Below are positions 12,869 to 14,036 of a stretch of 14,036 bases of DNA, in pieces. Made by a program: the position numbers and the translations under genes. Origin of the DNA: Phycisphaerales bacterium. GTDB taxonomy: Bacteria > Planctomycetota > Phycisphaerae > Phycisphaerales > SM1A02. The notes under the pieces are model-generated. The model saw nothing but the letters and a program-made list of their open reading frames with translations, did no database searches and was not told where the DNA came from. Location of the stretch: assembly GCA_022447165.1 (NCBI GenBank), contig JAKVBR010000023.1:1-14036 (forward strand), read 5' to 3'. Position 1 is the stretch's first letter. Every line of letters begins with the position of its first letter.

Positions 12869-14036
12869 TCAATCATTATCAATGAACTTTTTGTGACGCA
12901 AGTAATGATGGTAATGTTGGGCGAATCTGTGCGCTTCATCTCGCAGTTTTTGCAAAAGTTTTAACCCTTCATTGTTCCGACCCAATTTGATGGGCTGCGT
13001 TTGATAAGGCAGATAAATCAACTCCTCTTTTTTTGCAAGCCCCACTACATGCGGTGGACGATGTTCCCATTGTTCGAAGGTCTCCATGACAGCAGAGAGT
13101 TGACCACGACCACCGTCGATTAAAATCAAATCTGGATAAAGTTCTAACCCTCTTCCAGCATCTCGATACCGTCTTGAGATAACTTCTCTCATCGATTGAT
13201 AGTCATCATTTGTTGATGATTTAATTTTGAATCGCCTGTACCCATCTTTGTAAGGTTTGCCATCGATAAAAGCTACTTTTGCGGCTACTGTTTCTTTTCC
13301 TTGCAAGTGTGCTATATCAAACGCTTCGATAAATCGAAATTCTGAATCTACGTTAAGTGCTCGCCGAAGTGACTTCATCCCTGCATTTGCATCCTGTGCA
13401 AAAACCGTGATCTCGGATTGCCAAACAACATCCTTTCCTGAATGGTCATCGAGTTTTTCAATTGCATCAATCTGGTCTCGGAGTTCAGCGGCAAGTTCGT
13501 ACGCTTTTGTTGCTGAAGCTTCTTGCATGGCATCACGCATTTCGCGAAGCATGACACTTCGCTTAGAGGTTAAAAACTTTACCAATCTTTGGATTGACTC
13601 CTTGTATTGCGTCTTGTCGATTCTTGCACCACAGGGAGCAGTACAACGATCGATCGCATGTAACAAACAAGGTCTAAAGAAACGGAGCGATTCATCATTT
13701 GCATCGATTGTTAAGTCACACGTCCGGAACTTGAAAATCGTTTGCAATACATGCACTGCTTGATGGAGCGCACCGACTGAAGTAAACGGACCAAATGTTT
13801 TCGCAGACTTGAATCGTGGCTCGCTAGGATTACGTGTGATGTAAACACCAGGAAAATCATCCTTTGTTGTAATGACGAGGTAAGGATATGTTTTGTCATC
13901 AAGTTGGAGCGTGTTGTACTTTGGACGGTGATCTTTGATGAGACGCGATTCTAGTAAGAGCGCTTCCCACGAAGAGGGGCATTCGATGATCTCGATGTGC
14001 TCAATATATGGCAGCATGCCCTGCTTCCAGGGGCCT
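12869..14036 (-). CDS. uvrC: Excinuclease ABC subunit C (UvrC), N-terminus cut by window edge; short form without HhH domain
   Basis: The frame is open to the right edge, so the first 50-60 residues (GIY-YIG nuclease core) lie outside. Numbered from the Met at 14017, the product shows ALLLESRLIKDHRPKYN (end of the GIY-YIG domain), four cysteines at 100, 117, 125 and 129 in the arrangement of the UvrC Fe-S cluster (RPCLLHAIDRCTAPC), a UVR motif (about 143-188, UvrB binding), and the RNase H-like nuclease with FDIAHLQG (Asp234), LILIDGGRGQL (Asp301) and DEAHRFA (His363). UvrC makes both cuts in nucleotide excision repair. The protein ends 19 residues after this His, so the C-terminal helix-hairpin-helix pair is absent, and about 100 residues usually found between the UVR motif and the nuclease core are also missing. 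ftsH ends 21 bases away, leaving no room for a lost tail. Confidence 0.93.
   Translation of the reverse strand, partial: GPWKQGMLPYIEHIEIIECPSSWEALLLESRLIKDHRPKYNTLQLDDKTYPYLVITTKDDFPGVYITRNPSEPRFKSAKTFGPFTSVGALHQAVHVLQTIFKFRTCDLTIDANDESLRFFRPCLLHAIDRCTAPCGARIDKTQYKESIQRLVKFLTSKRSVMLREMRDAMQEASATKAYELAAELRDQIDAIEKLDDHSGKDVVWQSEITVFAQDANAGMKSLRRALNVDSEFRFIEAFDIAHLQGKETVAAKVAFIDGKPYKDGYRRFKIKSSTNDDYQSMREVISRRYRDAGRGLELYPDLILIDGGRGQLSAVMETFEQWEHRPPHVVGLAKKEELIYLPYQTQPIKLGRNNEGLKLLQKLRDEAHRFAQHYHHYLRHKKFIDND

Noticed and set aside
13257..13763. 168-codon plus-strand frame opposite uvrC
   Set aside because: It is antisense to the conserved UVR and nuclease regions; it has no ribosome site and its Ser/Cys-rich composition is typical of a shadow frame.
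1..14036. CRISPR arrays, tRNA or rRNA genes, insertion sequences, prophage or integration sites
   Set aside because: No regularly spaced repeats, cloverleaf-like segments, transposase or integrase motifs or terminal repeats were seen.

Overview
The window looks like core chromosome of a diderm (Gram-negative-type) bacterium with moderate GC. It encodes an LptE-family lipoprotein, a BamD-like TPR protein, FtsH, UvrC, a FliA-type sigma factor and flagellar export proteins. The overall flavour suggests Planctomycetota, perhaps Phycisphaerae. That placement is an impression from protein style and was not tested. There are no tRNA, rRNA, CRISPR, IS or prophage signs.

Left part (1-5324), metabolism and transport. 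It opens with the N-terminal 440 residues of a fused gamma+alpha 2-oxoacid:ferredoxin oxidoreductase subunit (korA, minus strand, cut by the left edge). Divergent from it are a small basic protein of unknown function (1468-1800) and an aquaporin whose predicted selectivity filter matches plant tonoplast aquaporins (1811-2497). The aquaporin meets a minus-strand pair tail to tail: an ALDH7/antiquitin-type aldehyde dehydrogenase (3093-4634) and a coupled Nudix hydrolase (2494-3096). Divergent from the dehydrogenase is a lone subunit B of a 3-oxoacid CoA-transferase (4677-5324).

Middle part (5325-9130), flagellar-type genes on the minus strand. A FliA-family sigma factor (5482-6327) has a strong ribosome binding site, a sigma70-like promoter and a downstream hairpin terminator. 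Upstream of it lies a 319-base non-coding, repeat-rich stretch. Beyond that is the most unusual gene of the window: one uninterrupted frame (6647-9130) joining the last four membrane helices and full cytoplasmic domain of FlhA to the NG GTPase domain of FlhF. The first half of the FlhA membrane domain, including the FHIPEP loop, is absent. The order flhA-flhF-fliA is the common flagellar order, but flhG is missing from its usual place.

Right part (9152-14036), envelope and housekeeping. A secreted BamD-like TPR protein is translationally coupled to an LptE-family lipoprotein, followed by the membrane protease FtsH. Convergent with ftsH is uvrC, cut by the right edge. Its product keeps the Fe-S cysteines, UVR motif and nuclease residues but lacks the C-terminal HhH domain and much of the usual inter-domain segment.

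The best candidates for new biology are the FlhA-FlhF fusion with its neighbouring sigma factor, and the compact UvrC.
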